64,000 nucleotides of DNA, taken from the IMG/VR virus record IMGVR_UViG_3300046514_000858, positions 29,746 to 93,745 of that record, one strand, 5' to 3'. This DNA is from a virus. Positions 21,988 to 31,344 of the stretch are shown here, piece by piece. The notes beneath the pieces are model-generated. The model had not been told where the DNA came from. It did not search any database and saw only the letters and a program-made list of their open reading frames with translations. Within the stretch, counting starts at the first letter, position 1; each line of letters begins with the position of its first letter. The translations under genes were made by a program, and so were the position numbers.

Positions 21988-23346
21988 ATGGACCTCAAGA
22001 AGATTCAGGACGAGATCGCGCAGACGATGGCCGAAGCGCGCAAGCAGATCGAGAAGAAGAACGCCGGTCAGGGCTCCTTCAACGCCGAGGCGTTCGAAGC
22101 GAAGTTCATGAAGGCGCTCGCCGACCGCGACGCCATCCACGCCGCCGAAAAGCGGAAGGCCCCCTTCATCATGGAAGAGGAGCCCACCAAGCCCCAGCCC
22201 CGCGTGCTTCTGGAGAAGTCCGAGCGGCCGGAGGTCAAGGAGTTCCAGAAGTTCAACGACGACTGCGTCATGCTGGCGTCGCTGACCCGGAAGCACCCCA
22301 CCACGCTGGAGTACTTCCAGAAGAACAAGGACCGCTTCCTCGACGAGCGCGGCAGCACCGAAGTCGCCAAGGCCATGGCCGCCGCGACCGGCGGCTCCGG
22401 CGCGGACTGGGTCCCGACCGAGTTCAGCTCCGATCTCTACGACCGCGTCCGGCTTGACGCCGTGATCGCGGGGCAGTTCGCCGAGATCCAGATGCCGACG
22501 CCCATCTACAAGCTGCCCACGGGCGACACCGATCCGACCACGTATCTCACGCCCGAGAACACGTCGGACACCCCGAACCTGTACCCGGCGTCCACGCCCT
22601 CGACGGGCAACGTCACCCTGACCGCGTCGAAGCTGACCACGAACATGGTCTTCAGCGACGAGATCACGGAGGACTCGATCATCCCGATTCTGGAGTACCT
22701 CAAGAACCGCCTCGCGAAGTCCATGATGTACACGCTGGAGGACGCCTACCTGAACGGCGACAACTCCACGACCCACATGGACGCCGACGTCACGGTTTCG
22801 ACCGACGCCCGCAAGGTCTGGAAGGGCCTGCGCAAGCTGGCGCTGGTCTCGAAGGACACGTCCTTCTCCTCGTGGGCTCCCGCGGTGGTCGCCACCGGCA
22901 TCGGCCTGCTCCGCTCCATGCGCTCGAAGATGGGTCGCTACGGCACCCTGCCCAGCAAGCTGGCCTACATGGTCGGCGTGCGCGGCCTGATCGCGCTGCT
23001 GAGCATGCCCGAGATCATGACGCTGGAGAAGTACGGCCCGCAGGCCACGATCCTGACCGGCGAGATCGGCAAGGTCGACAACATCTCGGTGCTCGTCTCC
23101 GAGAAGTTCCGCGAGGACCTGAACGCGTCCGGCTTCAACGACTCGACGACCAACGTCCGCGCGGCGATCCTGCTCGCCCACCTCCCCGCCTTCGTGCGCG
23201 GCACGCGGCGTGGACTCCGGGTCCGGCCGTGGGTCGACCCGCGCTCCGGCACCCAGAACCTCGTGCAGGACTGGCGCGGCGACTTCCAGCCGGTCTTCGC
23301 CACGGGCCAGCCCTACGTGGTCAAGGGCGTGGACTGGGGCATCTGA
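21988..23346 (+). CDS. Major capsid protein, HK97 fold (452 aa)
   Basis: First 110 residues are a charged coiled-coil delta-domain likely removed by the protease. From about residue 130 the HK97 pattern follows: GGSGADWVPTEFSSDLYDRVR, LTASKLTTNMVFSDEITEDS, the A-domain stretch PSKLAYMVGVRGLIALLSM, and a C-terminal GLRVRPWVDPRSGTQN. Length matches family members with a delta-domain. It builds the shell. Confidence 0.9.
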   Translation: MDLKKIQDEIAQTMAEARKQIEKKNAGQGSFNAEAFEAKFMKALADRDAIHAAEKRKAPFIMEEEPTKPQPRVLLEKSERPEVKEFQKFNDDCVMLASLTRKHPTTLEYFQKNKDRFLDERGSTEVAKAMAAATGGSGADWVPTEFSSDLYDRVRLDAVIAGQFAEIQMPTPIYKLPTGDTDPTTYLTPENTSDTPNLYPASTPSTGNVTLTASKLTTNMVFSDEITEDSIIPILEYLKNRLAKSMMYTLEDAYLNGDNSTTHMDADVTVSTDARKVWKGLRKLALVSKDTSFSSWAPAVVATGIGLLRSMRSKMGRYGTLPSKLAYMVGVRGLIALLSMPEIMTLEKYGPQATILTGEIGKVDNISVLVSEKFREDLNASGFNDSTTNVRAAILLAHLPAFVRGTRRGLRVRPWVDPRSGTQNLVQDWRGDFQPVFATGQPYVVKGVDWGI

Positions 23347-23374
23347 TCCCGGCTCTGCAACCAAGTCACTAAGA

Positions 23375-23417
23375 CCCCGGGTCTGTCCAAGTGGATGGAC
23401 CCGGGGTTTTTCTTTTT
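23375..23417 (+). terminator. Terminator with a P-C string in its apex
   Basis: CCCCGGGTCTGTCC pairs with GGATGGACCCGGGG (14 bp, two wobbles) around AAGT, followed by TTTTTCTTTTT. It ends the capsid transcript. GTCCAAG at 23385-23391 lies in the upper stem. Confidence 0.85.
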
Positions 23418-23433
23418 CATTGCAGAGCACCGC

Positions 23434-24240
23434 ATGACGCTATACGCCTGCCTGAACGTCTATCAGGAGGAAGCGCTCCTCCCTGACTGCCTCCGCTCAA
23501 TCCGTCACGTTCTTCCGCAGGCCAAGATCATCCTGATCGACGGGGCCTATGCGTCGTGGGTCCGGCACGTCCGGATCGAAGCCGCCGTCGAGCTGTCGCT
23601 CGGCAACACCGGCATCGGCAACGACATGCTGGCGCGCTTCGTCAGCGCCGAATCGACCGACCGCACCATTGAGATCGCCAAGTCCTTCGACGTCGAGCAC
23701 ATCGTGATGCCGAAGACCCAGTGCATGTGCGGCGGCAAGAAGTTCGACTACGGGTACTACGAGAAGGGCGCGTACCTGCCGTGGCCGACCGAGTGGGAGA
23801 AGCGCAATCGATTCTTCGAGTTCGGCAAGAACGGGGACTACTACTTCATCGTCGACGGCGACGAGCGCCTGCGCGGCACCCTGCCGGAGCTCAAGGAGGA
23901 CCACTACAACGTGATGCTCCAGCGCGACGACGAAATGGGGGCCTATCCCGTGCAGCGCGTCTTCAAACACCAGCCCGGCATCAAGATGGAGGGCGCGCAC
24001 ATGGCGGTCTGGGTCGACAGCCCCGCGGGCCCGCGGCTGCTGCGTCGCCTAGATCGCAAGGACAAGCAAGGCAACGTGATCGAGAAGTCCGACGCCCACC
24101 TCCTGCAGGGCATCACCATCGACCATCTCTTCAACGAGCGCGGCTCGACCGATCAGGTCCGGCACATGGCGAAGGGCGCGTATTACCGGCATGGCCTCAG
24201 CAAGGAAGAGGAAGGCTTCCGTCAGAAGTTCGACGTATGA
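23434..24240 (+). CDS. GT-A family 2-like glycosyltransferase (268 aa)
   Basis: Starts YACLNVYQEEALLPDCLRSI, the typical GT2 opening, followed by ESTDRTIEIA and the metal-binding D-x-D motif in FIVDGDERL. A Cys pair (CMCGGKKF) is embedded. It transfers a sugar from a nucleotide sugar. Its place between the capsid gene and the head-tail genes suggests a virion protein as acceptor. Overlaps the next ATG. Confidence 0.8.
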   Translation: MTLYACLNVYQEEALLPDCLRSIRHVLPQAKIILIDGAYASWVRHVRIEAAVELSLGNTGIGNDMLARFVSAESTDRTIEIAKSFDVEHIVMPKTQCMCGGKKFDYGYYEKGAYLPWPTEWEKRNRFFEFGKNGDYYFIVDGDERLRGTLPELKEDHYNVMLQRDDEMGAYPVQRVFKHQPGIKMEGAHMAVWVDSPAGPRLLRRLDRKDKQGNVIEKSDAHLLQGITIDHLFNERGSTDQVRHMAKGAYYRHGLSKEEEGFRQKFDV

Positions 24241-24806
24241 CCGAGCCAATTTTCACGATTCAGGTCTCGGGCACGGTTGAGCTCATCGCCAAGCTGCAGC
24301 AGCTCGCGTACCTCCCGAAGTCGCCCCGCATGCGGGCGCTGCTGGAAGACGCGGGCAATGCATACGTCGTGCTCGCCATGCAGGACGTGCCCAAAGCGAC
24401 CCGCTTCCTGAAGGCGTCGATCAACCATCAAGTCGAGGGCTGGGGCAGCGACAACCCCGGCGTTCGGATCGGCGCGGGCGGCCCGGGCGCGGGCTACGCG
24501 TACTACGTCGAGGTCGGGACCCGGCCGTCGGTCCGCTTCGCTCGGCAGCGGCGCTTCATGCACTGGTTCATGGAGGGCGGCAAGACCCTGCAGGTCCCCT
24601 TCGGGCCCCGCGGCATGACCGCGTACGGCGTCTCCATCGCCAGCGGCTCGGCCGAGAGCGTCTTCGCCAAGAAGGTGCGCCACCCCGGCACCCGGCCCCA
24701 GCCGTTCTTCTTCAAGCAGATGGAGATCATCGGCCCGCGGTTCCTCGAAGCTCTGGCGCGCCTGATCAACGAAGACATGGCAGTCGGGGGACCCTCACCC
24801 TCCTGA
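24237..24806 (+). CDS. HK97 gp10-like head-tail/tail completion protein (189 aa)
   Basis: Pattern YAYYVEVGTRPS then HPGTRPQPFFFKQM near the C-terminus is that of the HK97 gp10 family. ATG overlaps the glycosyltransferase stop. It probably acts at the head-tail joint or tail end. Confidence 0.75.
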   Translation: MTEPIFTIQVSGTVELIAKLQQLAYLPKSPRMRALLEDAGNAYVVLAMQDVPKATRFLKASINHQVEGWGSDNPGVRIGAGGPGAGYAYYVEVGTRPSVRFARQRRFMHWFMEGGKTLQVPFGPRGMTAYGVSIASGSAESVFAKKVRHPGTRPQPFFFKQMEIIGPRFLEALARLINEDMAVGGPSPS

Positions 24807-24811
24807 AGAGG

Positions 24812-24825
24812 GTCCAAGGAAGTAG
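24812..24825 (+). promoter_or_regulatory. P-C element
   Basis: GTCCAAGGAAGTAG followed by ATCGTAGGAGC, as at 20680; ATG at 24841. Confidence 0.65.
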
Positions 24826-24840
24826 ATCGTAGGAGCCGAT

Positions 24841-25422
24841 ATGACCGATTGGACCACCCTCGCGCGCGTGAAGCGTCATCTCAACCTCGACGCTGACAAC
24901 ACGGATCTGGACGACAAGATCAACGACCTGATCCCGGCCGCGTCCCTCGCGCTCGAACATCACATCGGCCACCCGCTCCATGAGGCGACCTACACGGAGT
25001 ACTACGACGGCGACCGCACGAACGAGATCATCCTCGACCACTATCCGGTCAGCGCGATCACCTCGATCAACGACGATCTGACGCGCGTCTTCGATGCCGC
25101 GTCTCTCCTGCTGCCCGCCAACTACGTGTACGACGCGAACGGCCAGCGCAACATCGGCAGCGTGCGCCTGTTTCAGGGCACGGCCACCTTCTTCCAGCGC
25201 GGCATCCAGAACGTGAAGGTCGTCTACGTCGCCGGGTACGCCACCCTCCCGGAAGACGCGGAGATGGCGGCGGTGCACCTCGTCGCGTGGCTGCTCAGCC
25301 GGTCCGGCTCCGAAGGCATGTCCGCGGCCACTCTCGGCGCGAAGAGCGAGAGCTACGAGCCCGATTCCATCCCGCCCTACATCAAGCGCATGGTGGCGGC
25401 CTACAAGAAGTACGCTGTCTGA
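24841..25422 (+). CDS. Head-tail connector protein, gp6/YqbG-like (193 aa)
   Basis: Helical start (LARVKRHLNLDADNTDLDDKINDLIPAA) followed by a YYDGDRTNEIILDHYPV strand block and KVVYVAGYATLPEDAEMAAVHLVAWLL, the typical layout of HK97 gp6/SPP1 gp15 adaptor proteins. It forms the ring under the portal. Confidence 0.8.
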   Translation: MTDWTTLARVKRHLNLDADNTDLDDKINDLIPAASLALEHHIGHPLHEATYTEYYDGDRTNEIILDHYPVSAITSINDDLTRVFDAASLLLPANYVYDANGQRNIGSVRLFQGTATFFQRGIQNVKVVYVAGYATLPEDAEMAAVHLVAWLLSRSGSEGMSAATLGAKSESYEPDSIPPYIKRMVAAYKKYAV

Positions 25423-25775
25423 TGAACTACCGCTCGCTGCACTTCTTCAACCAGAAGGCTCGCATCCTCCGTGCCAACTACATGGTGGACGTGACCACCA
25501 TTCGGGACCGCATCCTGACGGACTACTCGACCGTCAAGGACAAGGTGTCCTGCATGGTGCAGGATGGCGGCAACGACGTGATCAATCACCCGCTCGCGGG
25601 CATGATCTCCGTCGACCGCGCCGATGTCTACTTCCCGGGGAATTGTGGCGTGCTACCCAACGACCTCCTCTTGATCCGCGGCGTGTACTACGACGTCGGC
25701 CAGATGGACGATCATTCCTTCAACGGCTGGGAGATCGTCGCGCACTGCGTCAAGCGGAACATCCAGCGGAGCTGA
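25422..25775 (+). CDS. Head closure/stopper-like protein (117 aa)
   Basis: Overlaps the adaptor stop (TGATG). Small beta-barrel-like sequence with DVTTIRDR and a GVYYDVGQMDDHSFNGWEIV C-terminus, as in SPP1 gp16/HK97 head-closure proteins. Position between adaptor and tail terminator supports the call. Confidence 0.65.
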   Translation: MNYRSLHFFNQKARILRANYMVDVTTIRDRILTDYSTVKDKVSCMVQDGGNDVINHPLAGMISVDRADVYFPGNCGVLPNDLLLIRGVYYDVGQMDDHSFNGWEIVAHCVKRNIQRS

Positions 25776-25776
25776 T

Positions 25777-26271
25777 ATGACGACCAACGCCTACCCCGTC
25801 CTGCCGATCTGGAACGAGCTCGCACGCCTGCTGGAAGCCGAGCTGAAGTCTTCGATGGGCCTGAAGTCCATCATCCAAGGCAGCTTTGCGTCCCAGCCCA
25901 CCCCGGGCCTTGCCACCCTCGTGCCCGGCATCTGGGTCCATCCCTCCCCGGCCATGACCGTCGAGGAGACGGAGATGCCCCGGGTCATGATCCAGAAGCA
26001 CAATTTCCGCCTCATCTACCTCCGCAAGATGGGGCTCAACGAGAACCCCACCCAGATCACGGCGGCCGACGCCGTCACCATCGCCAACATGCTGACGGCC
26101 AACTTCACCCTGCCCGCGGCCTCCATGCCCGCCAACGCCCAGATCCTCTGGATGATGGTCAGGACCGTGGAGTTCGAGCCGCAGGAGGACGATCTCGTCG
26201 CCACTATCTCGGCCGACGTCCGCGCGGCGGCCCTGCAGGTCGAGGTGACGGTCCGGGTTAACGCCCGCTGA
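25777..26271 (+). CDS. Tail terminator/completion-like protein (164 aa)
   Basis: An alpha/beta protein with central strands (HNFRLIYLRKM, ILWMMVRTVEFEP) and final strand AALQVEVTVRVN, the usual pattern of gpU/gp17-type tail terminators. Called mainly from gene order, before the tail tube gene. Confidence 0.55.
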   Translation: MTTNAYPVLPIWNELARLLEAELKSSMGLKSIIQGSFASQPTPGLATLVPGIWVHPSPAMTVEETEMPRVMIQKHNFRLIYLRKMGLNENPTQITAADAVTIANMLTANFTLPAASMPANAQILWMMVRTVEFEPQEDDLVATISADVRAAALQVEVTVRVNAR

Positions 26272-26297
26272 GCCTGCAGAGCATCCTCGTACCTCCT

Positions 26298-26311
26298 GTC
26301 CAAGAGAATAG
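26298..26311 (+). promoter_or_regulatory. P-C element with 58-base leader
   Basis: GTCCAAGAGAATAG, followed by a CCCCGTCCTATGGGG hairpin and a leader to the ATG at 26370. Confidence 0.6.
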
Positions 26312-26369
26312 CCCCCGTCCTATGGGGATGGTCTCGTTTTACTCCACTCTTTGACAGGACATTAGGACC

Positions 26370-27350
26370 ATGGCGCAGAATGTTGGCCTCGGCATGCGGT
26401 CTCACATCGGCTTCGGAGACGAAGTCGTTTGGGGAAGCGCAGTCGCCCGCACCCACTTCATCGAACTCATCTCCGAAAGCATCTCGAAGCAGGTCGCGCG
26501 GATCGAGTCCAACTCCGTTCTCCGCCGCGGCGTCCTGAACGACCACGTCATCGCCGGGATGATCTCCGTGGCGGGCGATCTGGTCTTCGACGCGACGTAC
26601 GGCGGATGGCTCAAGATCGCCAAGCACGCCTTCGGCTCCGTCGACACGACCCAGCCGGACGTGACGAACGCGCCCACCGCGTACCAGCACGTCTTCACAA
26701 TCTCCGACACCCCGCTCGCGGGCATGACCATGGAGGTCTTCCGCGACAGCTCCCAGTTCGTGACGGAGCCCAACAAGGCGTTCGTCTACCGGGGCATGAA
26801 GGTGTCGAGCATCGAGTTCTCGTGCGGCGTCGACGAGATCCTGCGCGTGACCGCGAGCCTGATCGGCACCGACGAGACGCGCGAGGCGAAGAGCACGCCC
26901 TCGTACGGCACCTCGAAGGTCTCCGTCTACCATCAGGGCATCGTCAAGTGGAACGACGTCGACGTCGAAGTCGACCACTTCACCCTGAAGCTCGACAACG
27001 GCTTCGGCCCCCGTCCCAAGCTGGGGTCCCAGTACAGCCGCGAGCCGGTGCCCGAGAACAAGCTGTCCCTGTCCGGCTCCTTCGAGATGGAGTTCGCCTC
27101 GTGGGCCGAGTACGACGACTTCTCGGCGACGACCCAGCGCGAGTTCAAGGTCTCCTTCACGGGCGACCTCATCGCCGCGGGGGTCTACGAGGAGATCATC
27201 CTGACCTGCCCCGTCTCGCTGCTCGACAACGTGCGCGTCCTGATCGACAAGCCCGGCCGCATCAAGATCGCGGCCGACTTCAAGGCGTACCGCACCACGC
27301 TGGCGAACGAGTGCACCATGACCGTGCGCAACACGGACACCGTGATCTGA
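26370..27350 (+). CDS. Major tail tube protein (326 aa)
   Basis: Begins MAQNVGLGMRSHIGFGDEVVWG and has duplicated beta-barrel strand blocks (MTMEVFRD, MKVSSIEFSCGVDEILRVTASLIG, SLSGSFEMEF) typical of phage tail tube proteins in the gp13/TTP family. It forms the hexameric tail tube rings. Own P-C element implies high expression. Confidence 0.8.
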   Translation: MAQNVGLGMRSHIGFGDEVVWGSAVARTHFIELISESISKQVARIESNSVLRRGVLNDHVIAGMISVAGDLVFDATYGGWLKIAKHAFGSVDTTQPDVTNAPTAYQHVFTISDTPLAGMTMEVFRDSSQFVTEPNKAFVYRGMKVSSIEFSCGVDEILRVTASLIGTDETREAKSTPSYGTSKVSVYHQGIVKWNDVDVEVDHFTLKLDNGFGPRPKLGSQYSREPVPENKLSLSGSFEMEFASWAEYDDFSATTQREFKVSFTGDLIAAGVYEEIILTCPVSLLDNVRVLIDKPGRIKIAADFKAYRTTLANECTMTVRNTDTVI

Positions 27351-27421
27351 ACCGGCTCGGGCCCCGCGGGACCTTGTAAGCCCCGGGGTCCAGCCGCCAT
27401 TGCTGAGTTTTTGAGGAACGT

Positions 27422-27838
27422 ATGGAAACCGCCAAAGAGACCCCCACCTCCGAGCTGCGCGAAATGGCCAAGGGCAGTCTCGTGACCGCTCCGGTCGTCA
27501 AGGATCGCGACGGCAAGGATTGGACCCTCCTTCCCCTCGACCTCTCCGATATCGTCGACTACGAAGAGTCGGTCGGTGATTCGCTGTTCAGCGAGTCGCT
27601 CGGACAGATCAAGGCCAAGAACATCATGTTTCTGATGTACCTCTCGCTCCGCAAGACCGGCTGCAGCGATGCCGATCTGGAAGCGAAGAAGTACGCCTTC
27701 CCCGGCTACCGCGCCTTCCTCCGCCGGTTCAACGTCGGAGCGTTCGTGGAGTCGGTCACGGCCCTGCCCGCGCTCCTGCAGATGTCGGGGCTGGATCAGG
27801 AGAAGAGTGCCGCAAACCCTCAGAAGGCGGACCAGTAA
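27422..27838 (+). CDS. Tail assembly chaperone, short product (138 aa)
   Basis: Located between tail tube and tape measure. Small acidic helical protein with a core typical of gpG-like chaperones (DLSDIVDYEESVGDSLF). GAGGAA ribosome site. A second frame without a start codon follows in the -1 frame, as expected for the G/GT arrangement. Confidence 0.7.
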   Translation: METAKETPTSELREMAKGSLVTAPVVKDRDGKDWTLLPLDLSDIVDYEESVGDSLFSESLGQIKAKNIMFLMYLSLRKTGCSDADLEAKKYAFPGYRAFLRRFNVGAFVESVTALPALLQMSGLDQEKSAANPQKADQ

Positions 27839-28068
27839 AGCGGCGGCGCAAACTCAGGGACGCCACCATCGACTGGTTCGCCCTCTACAAGGGCCTCCGC
27901 AACGAACACATCGTTACGTCGCGCAGCGAGTTTATGCGACTGAACATCGGACAGATCCGCTTCTTCCTCCGTAAGCAGGACGAGCAGGCGGCGCTGAAGA
28001 AGAAGTCCAAGGAGCTGAACGACAAGCTGAAGGCGCAGGAGGCTGCGCGTAAGAAGCTGGACACATAA
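27838..28068 (+). CDS. Tail assembly chaperone frameshift extension (T part, about 76 codons)
   Basis: Frame -1 relative to the upstream gene reads through 27838-28068: R-rich start, then DATIDWFALYKGL, LNIGQIRFFLRKQDE and a Lys-rich coiled-coil end. There is no start codon near its beginning and the frame is open well upstream, so it is probably made by -1 frameshifting from the 27422 gene, as the lambda GT product is. I could not identify a perfect slippery heptamer. It ends 1 base before the tape measure ATG. Confidence 0.65.
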   Translation, partial: KRRRKLRDATIDWFALYKGLRNEHIVTSRSEFMRLNIGQIRFFLRKQDEQAALKKKSKELNDKLKAQEAARKKLDT

Positions 28069-28069
28069 G

Positions 28070-30571
28070 ATGGGCGTAACGAACGAACAGGTCCTGACCG
28101 CGGTCCTTCGCATGCGCGACGAGCTGTCGCCGGGCATGAAGAAGGCTCAGCAGGCGACCAGCGATTTCGACAAGACGATGGGCGGCGTCAAGAAGACGCT
28201 CATCACCCTCGGAACCATACTGGCCGGGCTACAGGTCGCCCAGTTCATCAAGAGCATCATCAACACCGCCAGCGAGCTCGAAAAGCTGTCGAAGCAGACG
28301 GGCGTCTCCACCACCAACCTGCAGAAGATCGCCGCGTCCGCCAAGTCCGCGGGCGGGGACATTCAAGACGTCGCGATGGGCTTCCGCACGCTCAGCATCA
28401 ACGCCCAGCAGGCCGCCGCGGGCAATGATGTGGCGCGGGCTAAGTTCGAAGGTCTCGGCATCAGCATTCGTGACGCCAGCGGCAAACTCAAGAGCGCCGA
28501 GATTCTCTTCGGTGAGGTCGCGGATGTCATCCACGACACCGAGAGCTCGACCCTGCGCATGACCATCGCTCAAGAGCTGTTCGGACACTCTGCCCTGCGC
28601 CTCCTCCCGACACTCGAACAGGGCCGGGATGGTCTGTACGCTGTCGGCGATGCAGCGGAGCGGTTCGGCGGGATCCTGAGCAAGGACTCGGTCAAGGCCC
28701 TCGACGATTTCGGGAATCAACTCACCGCGACCAAGGATGTCATGACGGCGGTGATCGGCAACTGGCTGGTCCAGTCGGGCGTCACCGTGCCCGCGATCAT
28801 CGACCTGTTCGGCAAGCTGGTGCAGGGCGTGCAGGGCGTCATGCTGGGCTGGAAGATCATTTTCAATTCCGCGTGGCAGACGATCAAGTTCTTCGCCAAC
28901 GCGGTCAATGATATCCTGACCGGCATTGTCACGACCATCGCGGTCTTTCTCGCCAAAGCCCTGCATCCTATGACCGAGTTCGCCAAGACTCTGCTCCAGT
29001 GGTTCGGCAAATACCTGCCGGATGGCATCAAGGATACCCTCGGCGGCCTGATTTCCTTCGCCGACAACCTTGCGGGCAAGGGACTCGTCGATCCGCTGCA
29101 GGAGACTATCTCCAAGATCGACAAAGGTTGGGAGCAGCTCGGCACGAACGTCGACAAGTACAACAACGAGACCGCGGCGAACACCGTCGAAAAGGTCGAC
29201 CTGACCCTCAACAAGCTCGAAGAGCTCAAGGCCGCCATCGGAGCGGTCAGCGGCACGGCTAAGAAGGCCGCCGCCACGCCTGTTCTGAGTGCTTCGGCCG
29301 CGCTCGACGATCTCCTCCGTCTCGGCGGCGAGGCGACAAACGCCGGACCGAACGGCAAGGTCTCGGATGCAGAGCGCGAGATCCGCATGAAGGAAGCCTC
29401 TCTGCGGAGCAAGCTGCAGGCTTTTCAGGAGGAAACCGGCATCAAGGTCACCACCGAACAGCTCCGCCAACTCGCTATCGCGGCGCAGCAGGGCGATGAG
29501 TCGCTCAAGAAGATGCTGGACGACATCAAGCGGATGGCGGAGGCCGACCCGTTCACCGGTTTCGAGCTGGCGATCTACGATCTGTCGAAGGCGTCCTACT
29601 CCTTCCGCGACGCGTGGACGGGGATTTTCAATGACCTGAAGTCTGGCTTCTCGGACATGTTCGCCAACGCCATCGAGGGCACGGACAGCTTCTCGAACGG
29701 CTTCAAGAAGGCGATGAAGTCCCTTAAGCACGACCTGATCAAAATGTTCACGGACTTCGCCACATCGTCGCTGTTCCAGTCGGCGGGCGGCGGCCTCCTC
29801 GGAATGCTGGGCCTCGGCGGGGGCGTGAGCGGAGCTCCGGGATCCACGACCGGCCCCGGCAGCAACAACATGGCGCAGCAGGGCACGAACATCGCCGGGC
29901 AGGCGCTCTCCTCCGGCGGCGTGACCATGTCCAACTTCACCACCGCTCTGGGCGGGGTCGGCATGAGCGCGGGATCGCTCGGTGCGGTGGCCGGGCTCGG
30001 CGCGGCCGGTACTGCGCTGGCGGTGAGCGGCGTCTCGAACGGCAACGTCACACAGGGCACGGTCGGCGGCATCGTGGCGGGCGCGAGCATGGGCGCTATC
30101 GTGGGATCCATCATCCCGGGCCTCGGCACCGTGGCGGGCGCGGTCATCGGTGGCATCATCGGCGGCGTCACGGGCTACCTCGGCTCCAGCCGCAAGAAGC
30201 GCAAGAAGGCGCGCGAGGCCGCCCGGCACGCGGCGGAGGCGCTGGCCGCCTACAACGCTGCCATCGCCAAGGCCCGCGTCGTCCTGAAGCAGGACATCCG
30301 GAATAAGATGGGCGGCGGGCTGGCGACCGAGGAAGCGGCCTCCGACTACGGGCGGCTCTTCTCCGGTGACCTCTCGGCCGACGAGATCATGGCCTTCGGC
30401 GATCCCGCCGCGGTGGCCGCGAAGGCGTCCGAGGTGAACCGGCAGACCAACGTCAACGCGCCCATCACGGTGAACGCGCAGATCACAGGCTCGTACGACG
30501 TTGCCGTTCTCGCGCAGGAGCTGAGCTACCATCTGCAGAATCAGATGGGCGGTTCGGCGGGAGGCATCTGA
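28070..30571 (+). CDS. Tape measure protein (833 aa)
   Basis: Long helical N-terminus with Gln/Ala-rich coiled coils, a hydrophobic middle (about residues 220-330, WLVQSGVTVPAIIDLF, IAVFLAKALHPM), a Gly/Ala/Ser-rich region with membrane-like helices (about 590-700) and a basic tail. This is the standard plan of siphovirus tape measures, which set tail length; 833 residues predict a tail on the order of 120 nm from the usual 0.15 nm per residue. Confidence 0.88.
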   Translation: MGVTNEQVLTAVLRMRDELSPGMKKAQQATSDFDKTMGGVKKTLITLGTILAGLQVAQFIKSIINTASELEKLSKQTGVSTTNLQKIAASAKSAGGDIQDVAMGFRTLSINAQQAAAGNDVARAKFEGLGISIRDASGKLKSAEILFGEVADVIHDTESSTLRMTIAQELFGHSALRLLPTLEQGRDGLYAVGDAAERFGGILSKDSVKALDDFGNQLTATKDVMTAVIGNWLVQSGVTVPAIIDLFGKLVQGVQGVMLGWKIIFNSAWQTIKFFANAVNDILTGIVTTIAVFLAKALHPMTEFAKTLLQWFGKYLPDGIKDTLGGLISFADNLAGKGLVDPLQETISKIDKGWEQLGTNVDKYNNETAANTVEKVDLTLNKLEELKAAIGAVSGTAKKAAATPVLSASAALDDLLRLGGEATNAGPNGKVSDAEREIRMKEASLRSKLQAFQEETGIKVTTEQLRQLAIAAQQGDESLKKMLDDIKRMAEADPFTGFELAIYDLSKASYSFRDAWTGIFNDLKSGFSDMFANAIEGTDSFSNGFKKAMKSLKHDLIKMFTDFATSSLFQSAGGGLLGMLGLGGGVSGAPGSTTGPGSNNMAQQGTNIAGQALSSGGVTMSNFTTALGGVGMSAGSLGAVAGLGAAGTALAVSGVSNGNVTQGTVGGIVAGASMGAIVGSIIPGLGTVAGAVIGGIIGGVTGYLGSSRKKRKKAREAARHAAEALAAYNAAIAKARVVLKQDIRNKMGGGLATEEAASDYGRLFSGDLSADEIMAFGDPAAVAAKASEVNRQTNVNAPITVNAQITGSYDVAVLAQELSYHLQNQMGGSAGGI

Positions 30572-31344
30572 TGGCCACTCCTTCGATCAAGTTCGATAGC
30601 GTCGACCTCGCCGAGTACATCGCGACGTGGGGCGAGAACGCCAACGCCCGCATCAACGCCGTCACGGTCCCCCGGCGGCACGGTGCCCTCATCACGGAAT
30701 CCGTGGTCGAGGACGCCCGGACCATCAACGTCGCGGGCCGGATCTCCGCCGACACCGCCTCGGGCCTGCGCGATCTGCTGGACGCTCTGTCCGAGCTCTT
30801 CACGCGCCGCGGCAAGCGTCTGCAGCTCTGGGACGACCGGTACATCGTGGCCTACAAGGCGACCTTTGCCTTCGCGTACGTGGTCGGCTCGGCCCTGCGG
30901 GCGGTCGACTTCACGCTCCAGTTCTTCTGCCCCGACCCGTTCTGGTACGGCACCTCGGCAGAGACCACGAACTACGACCTGACCGAGGCCGACGTCCCGC
31001 TCGACATCACCAACAACAAGTACCGCCGGACGATCACGATCAACAACCCCGGCAGCGCCTACATCTTCCCGCTCATCACGGTCACGACCGGCCTTGAGCC
31101 CCTGACCACGATTGTGGTGCGGAACATCACCAGCGGCCGGTATTTCGTGTACACCGGGACGCTTCCCATCGGCAAGGCGCTCGTGATCGACATGGCCAAT
31201 TTCACGGTCAACAACGACGGCGTCGAGGACCTGACCAACTTTCAGGGCGACTTCTTTGCCCTCCAGCCGGGGGACAACGAGATCCAGATCGAGGGCACCG
31301 CCCCGGCCAACTACCAGTTCGACTACCCCATCCGGTACAACTGA
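30571..31344 (+). CDS. Distal tail protein (Dit-like) (257 aa)
   Basis: Order after the tape measure and the pattern INVAGRISADTASGLRDLLDAL, LRAVDFTLQFFCPDPFWYG, then a Fn/galectin-like second half fit siphovirus distal tail proteins. Overlaps the tape measure stop by one base. It connects tube and hub. Confidence 0.75.
   Translation: MATPSIKFDSVDLAEYIATWGENANARINAVTVPRRHGALITESVVEDARTINVAGRISADTASGLRDLLDALSELFTRRGKRLQLWDDRYIVAYKATFAFAYVVGSALRAVDFTLQFFCPDPFWYGTSAETTNYDLTEADVPLDITNNKYRRTITINNPGSAYIFPLITVTTGLEPLTTIVVRNITSGRYFVYTGTLPIGKALVIDMANFTVNNDGVEDLTNFQGDFFALQPGDNEIQIEGTAPANYQFDYPIRYN

Noticed and set aside
28229-30532. 767-codon minus-strand frame opposite the tape measure gene
   Set aside because: Antisense shadow typical of GC-rich DNA; Arg/Gly/Val-rich and no ribosome site.
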